The position numbers and the translations under genes are program-made. This document shows positions 44,801 through 53,274 of a stretch of 64,000 nucleotides of DNA, piece after piece. Every line of letters begins with the position of its first letter. The stretch's first letter is position 1. The stretch lies in NCBI RefSeq assembly GCF_001422925.1, contig NZ_LMNI01000001.1:742902-806901 (forward strand). The letters run 5' to 3'. The DNA is from Microbacterium sp. Leaf288 (GTDB lineage Bacteria; Actinomycetota; Actinomycetes; Actinomycetales; Microbacteriaceae). A model generated the notes under the pieces. The model made no database searches. It had not been told where the DNA came from and was given only the letters and a program-made list of their open reading frames with translations.

Positions 44801-45043
44801 GACAGCCGACGCGATCGCGCGGCGCCAGGTCGTCGATCCGGGCCGGACCGCCGCCGGCACGATGAGAGGACCGCCCATGGCTCCGTCGAACAGCTGCACC
44901 CCTCTCACGCCGACCGCGTGCAGCCAGCGCAGGTCGCGACGCACGCCGGCGGGGTCGACGTTGCCGTCCATCCAGTGCCACCAGGCGCGGGGGCGTGCTT
45001 CGTCGGGTGGCTCGAGGAAGTCCTGCCAGAGCGGATCGGTCAT
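41831..45043 (-). CDS. GH106-family alpha-L-rhamnosidase
   Basis: A 1070-residue glycosidase with the GH106 opening (RPRAWWHWMDGNVDPAGVRR at about 17-36, then DLRWLHAVGVRGVQLFDGAM) and the long multi-domain layout ending in a galactose-binding-like beta domain (LPADATRVLLDLGDTFDLARVRVNG is the region near 960). It would remove terminal L-rhamnose from plant glycosides such as flavonoid rhamnosides. No signal peptide is evident. Start at 45041-45043 with a GAGAGG box. A long reverse-strand open frame through the same DNA is a shadow. Confidence 0.82.
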   Translation of the reverse strand: MTDPLWQDFLEPPDEARPRAWWHWMDGNVDPAGVRRDLRWLHAVGVRGVQLFDGAMGGPLIVPAAVRPGSTTWRRAIASAVETADELGIELAVATSSGWSASGGPWVAPADAMKKLVWSETPLEGGGRRIVGLAALPDAPGLFQDCRRWGLAADAPRWATDSIVLAVPADPVHVAHRPAEVVASAILPGAAPERVEDWGCLVDGSFDGSVLLPRDPEATSSAWVEQIFDEPVTVRSAVVGLPGPRGFGAAPPPSAVLEASDDGVTYREVAALPVTTVPARTVSFAATTARRFRLVLTGASAADALPALDDGVQVPPVLRRMSEFVVSEFALRAAGRVHHAEVKAGFGVVPDYYAVGTDARIRAGSVDPDAIVDVTSSVTDGVLRWDAPPGLWTILRLGASLTGQTNGPASPETTGLEVDKLDGPRVSAYLDEHLARFGADEGFAALLSDSIEAGPQNWTDALFARFADARGYDPLPWLPALAGFIVRTASDSDRFLYDYRRTISELLASEYYGTLAAAAHARGMVYYAEALEDQRPQLGDDLAMRAHADVPMGAMWTFLPEHGPRPTYVADLKGAASVAHVHGKAWTGAEAFTSFDRPWSSTPRSLKHVADLQLALGVTRFCIHTSPHQPLAAPPPGIALAPFLGQAFTVNETWAGDAGPWIDYLGRCSAVLSSGEPAVDIAYFVGEEAPVTALFGGRFDDAVPVKVDFDYVGTDGLALLSMENDRLASAGARYRLLYLGGSSDHMTIATLRHVERLLDAGATVVGVRPDRSPSLADDEVEFARLCDRVWTLPRARGRVLPTRDLGTALTELGVHPAIGLEDAEVRRIARIVGGRRIMFVANPDDRERTFVATSQVGLSAWDPVTVQTGHLEPLVPSGGGERRYAVRLPAFGSLFLVEDHGAGPRRVDLVDVPVRGDWTLELPDTAPLTLGPEPRLWTDADSVAAGFSGTATYRVTTKLHLPADATRVLLDLGDTFDLARVRVNGVDCGVAWTPPFRVDVSGAIRTGTNEIEVHVTNPWRNRLIAESAAPSGEISTPMTRVFEPTARHSPAGLAGPVRIVAERPQHPSSS

Positions 45044-45090
45044 GGATTCATCCTCTCCGCGACGCCTGGAGGGTGGCGTCCGCACCACTT

Positions 45091-45128
45091 ATAGCCGATA
45101 TCGCTGATACTAATGTGTGCTTTCGACA
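45091..45128 (+). promoter_or_regulatory. ABC permease promoter region with regulon motif
   Basis: CGCTGATACT (45102-45111), with GATACT a likely -10, is identical to the sequence at 31101-31110. Right after it comes the regulon motif on the opposite strand, TGTCGAAAGCACACATTA (45111-45128). Just upstream, ATAGCCGATAT (45091-45101) is repeated at 62416-62426 in front of the dioxygenase gene. Confidence 0.5.
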
Positions 45129-45190
45129 CAAGTGTGGGAGGGTCTTTTCAAGCGCCGACGAGGGCGCGTGACGACGAGGTCAGAGAGCAG

Positions 45191-46150
45191 ATGACAGTGA
45201 CGATCGAGAAGGATGCCACTCGCACCCTCACCGTGCCTCCCGGAGCGCGGCGCACTCCGCGTCCTCGCGGCCGCAAGCCGCTGATCAGCTTCGGCCATTG
45301 GTGGTGGGCGCTGCCGGCCATCATCATGGTCGTCTTCGTGCACTACGCGGCGACACTGACAGGCGGCTTCTTCGCCTTCACGAACTGGACCGGCCTCGGC
45401 GACTGGGAGTTCGTCGGACTCGACAACTTCGTGCGCATCTTCAACGACCCGCTCCTGGTGGGCGCCGTCTGGAACACGCTGTTCCTCGCGTTCGGCTCGG
45501 TGATCCTCACGAACATCCTGGGCCTCGGGTTCGCGCTCGCGATCAATCGCACGCTCAAGACCCGCTACATCCTCCGCACGCTCCTCTTCATGCCCGTCGT
45601 GCTGAGCCCGCTCGCGGTCGCGTATGTCTGGAAGTTCATCTTCCAGTTCAACGGGCCGCTCAACGGGTTCCTCGCGGCGATCGGACTGCCTGAACTGCAG
45701 AAGGTCTGGCTCGCAGACCCCACGTGGTCGATCTGGGCGATCCTGCTCACGGTCGTCTGGCAGCAGACGGGCTTCGTCATGGTCATCTACCTCGCCGGTC
45801 TCGCGTCGGTGCCGGTCGAGCTCGAAGAGGCGGCTGCATTGGACGGCGCCGGGATCTTCAAGCGCTTCTGGCACGTGACGGTTCCCGGCATCCGCCCCTC
45901 GATCGCGATCGCGTCGACACTCGGCATCATCCAGGGCCTGCGGATCTTCGACCAGATCCTCGCGCTCACCGGCGGAGGGCCGGCGGGGGCGACCGAGACT
46001 CTCGCCACGCAGGTCTACAAACAGGCGTTCTCGCTCGGCCAGTTCGGATTCGGCTCGGCGCTCGCCCTCGTGCTGACCGTCATCATCCTCGTCTTCGCCA
46101 TCCTCCAGCAGTACGCGACACGCGACCGCGACGCCGCGCGAAAGGCCTGA
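45191..46150 (+). CDS. ABC transporter permease (MalF-like)
   Basis: A 319-residue CUT1 permease with six transmembrane segments and the EAA motif VELEEAAALDGAGIFKRFW. The ATG at 45191 is used because the upstream open stretch covers the promoter. It partners the next permease and the binding protein at 40359-41651; no ATPase gene is present. Confidence 0.88.
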   Translation: MTVTIEKDATRTLTVPPGARRTPRPRGRKPLISFGHWWWALPAIIMVVFVHYAATLTGGFFAFTNWTGLGDWEFVGLDNFVRIFNDPLLVGAVWNTLFLAFGSVILTNILGLGFALAINRTLKTRYILRTLLFMPVVLSPLAVAYVWKFIFQFNGPLNGFLAAIGLPELQKVWLADPTWSIWAILLTVVWQQTGFVMVIYLAGLASVPVELEEAAALDGAGIFKRFWHVTVPGIRPSIAIASTLGIIQGLRIFDQILALTGGGPAGATETLATQVYKQAFSLGQFGFGSALALVLTVIILVFAILQQYATRDRDAARKA

Positions 46151-46153
46151 CCC

Positions 46154-46990
46154 ATGTTCCGGTACACCAAGCTCACGGCACTCCGCGAAGTCCTCATCTG
46201 GATCGTCGCGCTGATCGGCCTGCTGCCCTTCTACTTCCTGATCAACACGGCCCTGAAGTCCGACCAGGAGGCGTTCACGACCAGTGCGGTCGCTCCGACC
46301 ACATCGCTCGACTTCGGCGCCTTCATCGAGGTGCTGACCACGGGTGGGCGCGACAGCATCCCGATGGCGATTCTGAACAGCGCCATCATCACCGCGGGCG
46401 CCATCGCCGGACTCGTGCTCTTCGGCTCGGTCGCCGCGTACGTGATCACCCGTCGCACCCGGGCGTGGACGAACCTCACGTTCTACCTCGTGCTCATCGC
46501 GATCATCCTGCCCGCGCAGCTCGGCACCGTTCCGCTGTACATCGGCGCGCGCACCGTCGGGCTCACCGGCAACGCCCTCGGAATGATCCTGCTGTGGATC
46601 GGCATCCTGCTTCCGCTCTCCGTCTTCCTCTATGCCAGCTTCTTCCGGGGGCTCACGACCGAGTACGAGGAGGCCGCCGTGATCGACGGGGCCTCACCGA
46701 CGCAGGCGTTCTTCCGCGTGGTGCTGCCGCTGATGGCCCCGGCGACCGGCACGGTCGCGATCCTCGCGGGCCTGATCGTCTGGAACGACTTCTTCAACTC
46801 GCTGATCTTCCTCGGCGGCTCGACCACCCAGACGCTGCCGGTCGCGATGTACACGTACGTCGGCGGGCTCGTCTCGGCCTGGAACAAGATCTTCGCGGTG
46901 GTGATCATCTCGATGATCCCCATCCTGATCTTCTACATGGCCGCCCAGAAGAAGTTCATCCAGGGCTTCGCCGGCGGCCTGAAGGGCTAG
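46154..46990 (+). CDS. ABC transporter permease (MalG-like)
   Basis: A 278-residue permease with six transmembrane segments and EAA motif EYEEAAVIDGASPTQAF. It begins 3 bp after the preceding permease and ends with the charged QKKFIQGFAGGLKG tail common to MalG-like permeases. Confidence 0.88.
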   Translation: MFRYTKLTALREVLIWIVALIGLLPFYFLINTALKSDQEAFTTSAVAPTTSLDFGAFIEVLTTGGRDSIPMAILNSAIITAGAIAGLVLFGSVAAYVITRRTRAWTNLTFYLVLIAIILPAQLGTVPLYIGARTVGLTGNALGMILLWIGILLPLSVFLYASFFRGLTTEYEEAAVIDGASPTQAFFRVVLPLMAPATGTVAILAGLIVWNDFFNSLIFLGGSTTQTLPVAMYTYVGGLVSAWNKIFAVVIISMIPILIFYMAAQKKFIQGFAGGLKG

Positions 46991-47109
46991 CCGCCGGGAT
47001 CCGACTCGATTCGAGAGCGGCCGGATCGTCGAGCGCAGGTGCCCGCGTCAGCGGGTTCCGGTGCATGCCGCCCACGACCACCTTGTTCCGACCTTCCGAC
47101 GGAGACCAC

Positions 47110-47904
47110 ATGTATCAGCTCGCACCCAACATCGAACTCCTCTTCACCGAAGCGGGTGATTACCACGACCGCGTGCGCGCGGCGGCGGCCGCCGGCTTCG
47201 ACGCCGTCGAGATGTGGGGGCCGACAGGGGTCGACGCGCCGTCGACGCCCAAGGACCTTCCCGCTCTCAAGGCGGCGCTCGAAGAGACCGGCACGCAGCT
47301 CACCGCGCAGCTTTCGGAGCCGCGCACGCAGTTCATGATCCCGCCGTGGGATCACTCGGAGTTCTTCCGCAAGCTCGACGAGGGCGTCGAGATCGCGCAC
47401 TTCCTCGGGACGCCCCGCGTGGTGGTCGGCAGCGGAACCGGCTTCGGCGGCTGGAAGCGCCAGGTGCAGCTCGACAAGCTCATCGAGATCTACCAGAAGG
47501 CCATCGCGCAGATCGACGGCTCGGGCATCACGCTCGTGCTCGAGCCCGTCAACGTGCGGGTCGATCACCCCGGATCGCTCCTGGACCGCACGAGCGAGGG
47601 CGTCTATGTCGCGCGCGGCGTCGACTCGCCGTTCTTCGGCGTGCTGTACGACATCTACCACTCGGCCGTCGAGGGCGAGGACATGGAAGCGGAGCTCGCC
47701 AACGGCGGCGACCTGATCAGGTACGTGCAGCTCGCGGACGCGCCCGGACGAGGTGAGCCCGGTACCGGCGACCTCGACTGGCCCGAGCGCCTTCGCATCC
47801 TTCGTGCGAGCGGCTACGCCGGCCCGATCGGGCTCGAGTACTACCCGCAGACGGCGTCGGCGGAGTCGGTGAAGCACATCGCGGCCCTGGCGGCCTCGGC
47901 ATGA
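47110..47904 (+). CDS. Hydroxypyruvate isomerase-like TIM-barrel isomerase
   Basis: A 264-residue xylose-isomerase-like TIM barrel of the Hyi/sugar-phosphate isomerase family. Candidate metal ligands: Glu in LVLEPVN, Asp in VLYDIYHS, and late Glu in GLEYYPQ. It could isomerise a keto sugar released by the C-deglycosidases (inference). It is preceded by a 119-bp gap and overlaps the GMC oxidase gene by ATGA, so it is co-translated with it. Confidence 0.78.
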   Translation: MYQLAPNIELLFTEAGDYHDRVRAAAAAGFDAVEMWGPTGVDAPSTPKDLPALKAALEETGTQLTAQLSEPRTQFMIPPWDHSEFFRKLDEGVEIAHFLGTPRVVVGSGTGFGGWKRQVQLDKLIEIYQKAIAQIDGSGITLVLEPVNVRVDHPGSLLDRTSEGVYVARGVDSPFFGVLYDIYHSAVEGEDMEAELANGGDLIRYVQLADAPGRGEPGTGDLDWPERLRILRASGYAGPIGLEYYPQTASAESVKHIAALAASA

Positions 47905-49448
47905 GCACCCGCGTATACCCCGAGCAGGTCGACGTCGCGATCGTCGGCAGCGGCCCGGCCGGCGCGACCTATGCCCGAATCCTGAGCGAGCGGGCGCCAT
48001 CGGCGACCATCGCGATGTTCGAGGTCGGCCCCACCGTGTCGGACCCGCCCGGGGCGCACGTGAAGAACATCGCGGACGCCGACGAGCGTGCCCACGCTCA
48101 GCGCCGGTCGGAGGGGCCGCACGCTCGCGAGGACGACGACCGTGTCGGCGGCATCGTGAAGTCCGCCCAGCGGCGCGCGCGCCCGGGCACCTACCTGCTC
48201 GAGTCCGGCTATCAGGCGGACGGCGAGGACGGTCTGCCGGTCGCTGCGTTCTCGAGCAACGTCGGAGGCATGGCCGCACACTGGACGGGGGCCTGCCCCC
48301 GGCCGAACGACAGCGAGCGCATCGGCTTCCTCGACGAGTCGGGCGAGCTCGACGAGCTGCTCTCGGAGGGGGAGCGACTGCTCGGGGTCACCACCGACGC
48401 GTTCGATTCGTCGCCGTATGCGGGGATCGTGCGCGGGCGGCTCGCCGCGGTGGAGGACGCTCATCGGGATGCGGATGAGCGCGTGCAGCGGATGCCGCTC
48501 GCGGTGCATCGCCGCGACGACGGGCCGCTGGTGTGGTCGGGTTCGGATGTCGTTCTCGGAGACATCACCCGCGGCAACCCGAACTTCACGCTGTTCGACG
48601 AGTCCCTCGTGAGCCGCGTGCTGGTCGAGGACGGCCGGGCCGCCGGCGTGGTCGTCACGGACGTCCGCACGGGAGAACGGCGCGACGTGCGCGCGCGCTT
48701 CGTCGTGGTCGCCGCCGACGCGCTGCGGACGCCGCAGCTGCTCTGGGCCTCCGGCATCCGTCCCGATGCCCTCGGCCGGTATCTCAACGACCAGGCGCAG
48801 ATCGTATTCGCCGTGCGCATGCGCGACTTCACCCCCGCGGTCGATGCGGACGGTGTCCCGCAGACCGGCCTGAGCGAATACACCGGGGTGACGTGGGTGC
48901 CGTTCACCGACGAGATGCCCTTCCACGGCCAGGTCATGCAGCTCGACGCCTCTCCGGTGAAGCTCGCCGACGACGACCCTGCGGCGCCGGGCTCGATCGT
49001 GGGGCTGGGGCTGTTCTGCGCGAAGGACCTCCAGGCCTCGGACCGCGTGGCGTTCTCGGACGGCGACGTCGACGGTTACGGGATGCCCGCGATGCAGCTG
49101 CACTACACGCTGAGCGACCGCGACCATGCGACGATCGACCGGGCCAAGGCCGAGATCGTGCGCCTGGGGAAGGCGATCGGCGACCCCCTCGATGACCGCC
49201 CGTTCGTGATGCCGCTCGGAGCGTCGCTGCACTATCAGGGCACCGTTCGCATGGGTCGGGCCGACGACGGCGCGAGCGTGTGCTCGCCCGACAGCGAAGT
49301 CTGGGGAGCGCCCGGGCTCTTCGTCGCAGGCAACGGCGTCATCCCGACGGCCACGGCCTGCAACCCGACGCTCACGGGCGTCGCGCTGGCCGTCCGCGGT
49401 GCACGGCATATCGCCGATGAGATCACCGCAGATCTTGCTTCTGTCTGA
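47901..49448 (+). CDS. GMC-family FAD oxidoreductase, C-glycoside 3-oxidase (CarA-like)
   Basis: A 515-residue glucose-methanol-choline oxidoreductase of the pyranose-oxidase branch. The FAD Rossmann motif GSGPAG is at 16-21, the substrate-loop region NVGGMAAHWTGACPR follows, and the C-terminal catalytic pair is a His in SLHYQGTVRMG and Asn in ACNPTLTG. Relatives such as CarA oxidise the 3-hydroxyl of the sugar of C-glycosides, which is required before C-C cleavage. The CGD alpha/beta genes directly downstream support the same role here. Confidence 0.8.
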   Translation: MSTRVYPEQVDVAIVGSGPAGATYARILSERAPSATIAMFEVGPTVSDPPGAHVKNIADADERAHAQRRSEGPHAREDDDRVGGIVKSAQRRARPGTYLLESGYQADGEDGLPVAAFSSNVGGMAAHWTGACPRPNDSERIGFLDESGELDELLSEGERLLGVTTDAFDSSPYAGIVRGRLAAVEDAHRDADERVQRMPLAVHRRDDGPLVWSGSDVVLGDITRGNPNFTLFDESLVSRVLVEDGRAAGVVVTDVRTGERRDVRARFVVVAADALRTPQLLWASGIRPDALGRYLNDQAQIVFAVRMRDFTPAVDADGVPQTGLSEYTGVTWVPFTDEMPFHGQVMQLDASPVKLADDDPAAPGSIVGLGLFCAKDLQASDRVAFSDGDVDGYGMPAMQLHYTLSDRDHATIDRAKAEIVRLGKAIGDPLDDRPFVMPLGASLHYQGTVRMGRADDGASVCSPDSEVWGAPGLFVAGNGVIPTATACNPTLTGVALAVRGARHIADEITADLASV

Positions 49449-49463
49449 TTCAGACATTACAGT
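49435..49463 (+). promoter_or_regulatory. Internal promoter with best regulon palindrome TGTCTGATTCAGACATTA
   Basis: TTGCTT (49435-49440) and TACAGT (49458-49463) are 17 bp apart. The spacer holds the perfect 15-bp palindrome TGTCTGA-T-TCAGACA (49442-49456) followed by TTA. It overlaps the stop codon of the oxidase gene, so the CGD genes can be transcribed both from upstream and from this site. Confidence 0.62.
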
Positions 49464-49497
49464 GTAGAAACTAAGACAAAGTAGTCAGGAGACAACT

Positions 49498-49893
49498 GTG
49501 ATCCCCGATCGCATCATCGAGCAGGGCACGCTCAGGACCGACGGACCGCGTGCCGCGGTCGAGGTCCGGCTGCCCTGGTACCGGGCCCTGCCGGGGTCCT
49601 GCATCGCCGGCGCGGAGCTGACGATCGACGGCAAGACCGCCCCCGCGGAGTCGCTGCGCTGGGAGATGAACGGCGCTGAGTTCACGTTCGACGAGCTGCG
49701 CACGAACATCGACGAGTGGTGGTTCCCGACGGATTCGGCCGTGCTCTCGGGAGACCTCGACATCGAGCCGGACGCTGAGCACGAGGTGACGGTCGGGCTC
49801 ACCCTCTACATCCCGTACATCATCATCTCCGATACCGAGACCTTGCACATCGACGAGAAGAACACCAAGACCATGAAGGCGGTGGCGGCATGA
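49498..49893 (+). CDS. C-glycoside deglycosidase beta subunit (DUF6379/CarC-like)
   Basis: A 131-residue beta-rich protein. The strand VEVRLPWYRALPG is the family hallmark shared with the other beta subunit ([13 protein letters not shown]) and with the fused proteins. In characterised CGDs the beta subunit completes the alpha active site. GTG start at 49498 with an AGGAG box. It overlaps the next alpha gene by ATGA, so the two are translated together. Confidence 0.78.
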   Translation: MIPDRIIEQGTLRTDGPRAAVEVRLPWYRALPGSCIAGAELTIDGKTAPAESLRWEMNGAEFTFDELRTNIDEWWFPTDSAVLSGDLDIEPDAEHEVTVGLTLYIPYIIISDTETLHIDEKNTKTMKAVAA

Positions 49894-50996
49894 CCGCGCT
49901 CGGCACTCCGATCCAGGGCGTGACCCTGTACAGCTTCACCAGAGCGTTCCATGGCCGGGAGTACGACCTCGAGGGACTCATCCGCAAGACGGCGGCGGAC
50001 GGGTTCGGACCGGGCCTCGAGATCATCGGCTTCTCCAGCTTCCGCGGCTTCCCCGCGATCGACGATGCGTACGCGGGCTGGTTCAGGGATCTGATCGACG
50101 AAGTCGGGCTCGTGACGACCTCGCTCGCCGTCAACGCCGACATCGGCATCCATCGTGATCGCCTGCTGAACCAGGACGAGCTGATCGAGTACATGACCCT
50201 GCAGATCAAGGCGGCCGCGAAGCTCGGCTTCCCGATCGCGCGCGTGCAGATCTCGATCGAACCGGACTCGATGGAGGCTCTGGCCCCCATCGCCGAGGCA
50301 CACGGGGTCACCCTCGCCCTCGAGGTGCACGCCGATCAATACGCCTCGCACCCGCGGATCCTCGCGCTGCGCGACCGCTACGAGAAGGTCGGCTCGCCGT
50401 TCCTCGGCTTCACGATGGACTGGGGCGCCACCGTCAGCGGCTTCGCCCCGTCGCTGATCGAGGCCTACCGTCGCCGCGGTGCGTCCGAAGAGCTCCTCGG
50501 ACAGGTCGTCGAACTCTGGAACACGTACTACGAGCAGGGCCCGCCGGCCGATCAGGCCGACCACGGCCAGCGCTTCGGCTCATTCATCGGACTCGCTGCG
50601 CGCCACGGTCGCCCCGACCTCGGGATCGACTTCGGCATCAACGGCACGGGCCTGTTCGGCCCGGCGCGCGTGGATGACTGGCGCACGATCGCGCCGTGGA
50701 TCAAGCACGTGCACGGCAAGTTCTTCGGTATCGACGAGAACGGCGAAGAGCCATCGGTCCCGGTGCGCGACCTCGTGAAGCTGCTCGTGGAGAACGGGTA
50801 CAACGGGGCGATCTCCAGCGAGTACGAAGGCTGGCACTGGAACTACTGGCAGTCCCCGTTCGACATCATCGCGGGCGAGCAGGCCGTGCAGCGCTCGGCC
50901 GCCGGGGCGGCCGGTTCACGGATGATCACGGACCTCGCCGAGGCCCGTACGCAGCTCGGAGCCTGGCTGCCCAACACCGAAGGAGCACACGCATGA
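49890..50996 (+). CDS. C-glycoside deglycosidase alpha-like TIM barrel (first alpha)
   Basis: A 368-residue sugar-isomerase-fold protein. Candidate metal ligands are Glu in LALEVHADQ, Asp in TMDWG, His in KHVHGKFFGID and Glu in SSEYEG. It is clearly related to, but well diverged from, the second alpha (50993-52027), and it is coupled to the beta gene before it. It probably forms a CGD heteromer with that beta; a sugar isomerase role is the alternative. Confidence 0.72.
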   Translation: MTALGTPIQGVTLYSFTRAFHGREYDLEGLIRKTAADGFGPGLEIIGFSSFRGFPAIDDAYAGWFRDLIDEVGLVTTSLAVNADIGIHRDRLLNQDELIEYMTLQIKAAAKLGFPIARVQISIEPDSMEALAPIAEAHGVTLALEVHADQYASHPRILALRDRYEKVGSPFLGFTMDWGATVSGFAPSLIEAYRRRGASEELLGQVVELWNTYYEQGPPADQADHGQRFGSFIGLAARHGRPDLGIDFGINGTGLFGPARVDDWRTIAPWIKHVHGKFFGIDENGEEPSVPVRDLVKLLVENGYNGAISSEYEGWHWNYWQSPFDIIAGEQAVQRSAAGAAGSRMITDLAEARTQLGAWLPNTEGAHA

Positions 50997-52027
50997 GCGA
51001 CGGAATCGCCGGCACCGGCATCAAGCTGGGCACCACGCTGTATTCGATGACGAGCGAGTTCGCGGCGGGCCTCTATACGCCCGAGACACTGATCGCCGCG
51101 GTCGCCGAAGAGGGCATCGGCCCGGGCGTCGAGTTCAACATCGCCCAGCTGCTGCGCACATACCCCGACGTCGACGACGCGTTCGTGAAGCTCTGGTTCG
51201 ACTCGCTCGAGAAGTACGGGCTCGAAGCCAGCGCCGTGGGTACCAACCTCGACATGGGGCGCCGCAAAGACCGCGACATGACCCCCGACGAGGAGCACGA
51301 CTTCCTGGCGCGCCAGCTGAAGACGGCGCACACCCTCGGCTTCAAGAGGGTCGTGATCCGCTCGCACGGCAAGGAGCTGCTGCGCAGCCTCCTCCCGCTC
51401 GCCGAGAAGTACGACCAGAAGCTCGGGTACGAGATCCACGCGCCCTCCGGGCCGAACGACCCCCATGTGCTGCAGATGCGCGAGATGTACGACGAGCTGC
51501 AGTCGGATCGCCTGGGCTTCACCGCGGACTTCTCGTCGACGATGCACTCGCTCTCGCCGACCCTGCTGCGCACGCTCAGCCAGATGGGCATGGACGAGAA
51601 GCACTTCTCGGTCATGGACGAGATCTGGCACGAGCCCACGCCGATGCACGTGCGCAACCAGAAGTTCGAGGACTACCTCACTGCCGAAGGAGTCGACTTC
51701 CTGCGGTTCGGTCCCTTCACCCGCCTCGCCTTCAACATGCACGGGCTCGTGCCGCCGGAGGAGTGGCTCGACATCATGCCGCAGATCTTCCACGTGCACG
51801 CGAAGTTCTACGACATCGGCGCCGACGGCGAAGAGCCCGCGATGGACATCCCGCGCATCGTGAAGCAGTTCGTGGAGGGCGGTTATCAGGGCTACCTCTC
51901 GAGCGAGTGGGAGGGGCACGCCTTCTCCGACCTCGGCGAGTCCGACCCGATCGATCTGGTCAAGAAGCAGCACACGCTGATGCGGCGCGCCATCGAAGAG
52001 ACCGTCGCGCAGAGCCAGCCGGCCTGA
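50993..52027 (+). CDS. C-glycoside deglycosidase alpha subunit (second alpha, CarB-like)
   Basis: A 344-residue TIM barrel. Conserved blocks GTNLDMGRRKDRDMTPDEEH, YEIHAPSGPN, ADFSSTMHSLSPTLLR, HVHAKFYDIG and SSEWEGHAF are nearly those of the alpha half of the fusion at 32496-33977. Candidate metal ligands Glu, Asp, His, Glu are intact. ATGA overlap with the first alpha. Its closest beta partner by sequence is the gene at 52858, two genes downstream. Confidence 0.78.
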   Translation: MSDGIAGTGIKLGTTLYSMTSEFAAGLYTPETLIAAVAEEGIGPGVEFNIAQLLRTYPDVDDAFVKLWFDSLEKYGLEASAVGTNLDMGRRKDRDMTPDEEHDFLARQLKTAHTLGFKRVVIRSHGKELLRSLLPLAEKYDQKLGYEIHAPSGPNDPHVLQMREMYDELQSDRLGFTADFSSTMHSLSPTLLRTLSQMGMDEKHFSVMDEIWHEPTPMHVRNQKFEDYLTAEGVDFLRFGPFTRLAFNMHGLVPPEEWLDIMPQIFHVHAKFYDIGADGEEPAMDIPRIVKQFVEGGYQGYLSSEWEGHAFSDLGESDPIDLVKKQHTLMRRAIEETVAQSQPA

Positions 52028-52066
52028 GCGCACACGCCCGAGAACGAGCCGATCACAAGGAGTGAC

Positions 52067-52849
52067 ATGACCGACACCGTCGTCGACGCATCCATCGCCG
52101 GACTGGCCGCCGAGGTGGCCAGGCTCCGTGAGCAGGTCGAGGACGCCCAGCGCCTCGCCCAGCGCGCGGAGGACCGGGGCCAGGTCGAGAACCTGTTCAA
52201 CCGCTACATGTACCTGCACAACGCGTTCCAGGACGAGCAGATCATCCCGCTCTGGGTGAAGGAGGGTACCGAGGGCATCCGCGCGCGGTACACCAACGCC
52301 GGGCAGTACACCACGTGGGAGAGCGTCACGCGCTACCACCGCGACCGGCCGTCCCCGGTCGGAAAGCTCATCCTCCACGCCACCACGACCCCGGTCATCG
52401 AGGTCGCCGGCGACGGGCAGACCGCCAAGGGCGTGTGGCTGATGGCCGGTACCGAGTCGGGACTGACCGACCCGACGGTCGCGGAGGCGTTCCCCGACAT
52501 GTACTCCCCGGACGAGGTGCTCGGCAAGAAGGTCTGGGCGCACTGGGTGTGGTGCAAGTACGCGATCGACTTCCTGAAGCAGGACGGCGAGTGGAAGTTC
52601 TGGAAGTTCCGCTGCTACGAGCTCGCCCGGGCCCCGTTCGAGGAGAACTGGGTGAGCTTCGGCCAGAAGAACCAGGGCGCCTTCGACCTCGACCTGATGT
52701 ACTTCGGCGACGACGGCAAGCCCGTCTTCATGCCGCCGGCAGACCAGCCGGTGCCGGAGACGAATCACCCCTACAGCCCCGAGACCGTGCAGAAGCTCGA
52801 GCCCGTTCCGCCGGTGCCGCACGACCACTTCACCGACACCTTCGCCTAG
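52067..52849 (+). CDS. SnoaL/NTF2-like protein
   Basis: A 260-residue protein with an N-terminal helix-rich segment (residues 10-40) and a SnoaL-like cone-shaped domain ([20 protein letters not shown] at 37-56 is the usual first helix). Such proteins act as small-molecule isomerases, dehydratases or cyclases, or bind ligands. The placement between CGD alpha and CGD beta suggests a step on the C-glycoside or its aglycone. The exact reaction is unknown. Confidence 0.72.
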   Translation: MTDTVVDASIAGLAAEVARLREQVEDAQRLAQRAEDRGQVENLFNRYMYLHNAFQDEQIIPLWVKEGTEGIRARYTNAGQYTTWESVTRYHRDRPSPVGKLILHATTTPVIEVAGDGQTAKGVWLMAGTESGLTDPTVAEAFPDMYSPDEVLGKKVWAHWVWCKYAIDFLKQDGEWKFWKFRCYELARAPFEENWVSFGQKNQGAFDLDLMYFGDDGKPVFMPPADQPVPETNHPYSPETVQKLEPVPPVPHDHFTDTFA

Positions 52850-52857
52850 GAGACATC

Positions 52858-53274
52858 ATGGCCACTCACAACTCCCTCTTCTCCGAGAAGGACGTCCGGC
52901 GCACCGACGACGGGCTGGCGGTCTCGGTGCAGCTGCCCTGGTACCGCAGCCTCTGGCTCTCGGCGGTCGACGAGGTGGCGGCATCCGTCGACGGCGCTCC
53001 GGTGCCGACGGAGAACATCCGCTTCGCTCTCGGCGGCCGCGAATACCGGGTGGAGGAGCTGCCCGAGCAGTCCGACACCCTCTGGTTCGTCGCGGACCGT
53101 CCGGACGTGCTCATCCACCTCGACCATGTGCCGGCAGCCGGCGAGAAGATCACGGTCGAGGTCGTGCTCACCATGCGCCTGCTCTACATGCAGATCATGC
53201 CGGGCGAAGACGGCGGACCTGGCCGCTATGTGACCAACCGCGTTCCGGTGGAGCGGGAACTGGTGCTGGCATGA
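52858..53274 (+). CDS. C-glycoside deglycosidase beta subunit (second beta)
   Basis: A 138-residue DUF6379-like beta subunit. [19 protein letters not shown] and [18 protein letters not shown] match the beta half of the fusion at 32496-33977 closely. It would pair with the alpha at 50993-52027. The ATG lies 8 bp after the SnoaL-like gene, and the gene overlaps the Gfo/Idh gene by ATGA. Confidence 0.8.
   Translation: MATHNSLFSEKDVRRTDDGLAVSVQLPWYRSLWLSAVDEVAASVDGAPVPTENIRFALGGREYRVEELPEQSDTLWFVADRPDVLIHLDHVPAAGEKITVEVVLTMRLLYMQIMPGEDGGPGRYVTNRVPVERELVLA

Noticed and set aside
41846..45094. Open frame of about 1080 codons on the plus strand opposite the GH106 gene
   Set aside because: Arg/Gly/His-rich, no family resemblance, and exactly antisense to a gene with clear GH106 features; typical of high-GC DNA.
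50843..52828. Long minus-strand open frame opposite the CGD operon
   Set aside because: Composition is low-complexity Val/Leu/Arg/His without motifs; the plus-strand genes have metal-site motifs and start-stop overlaps.
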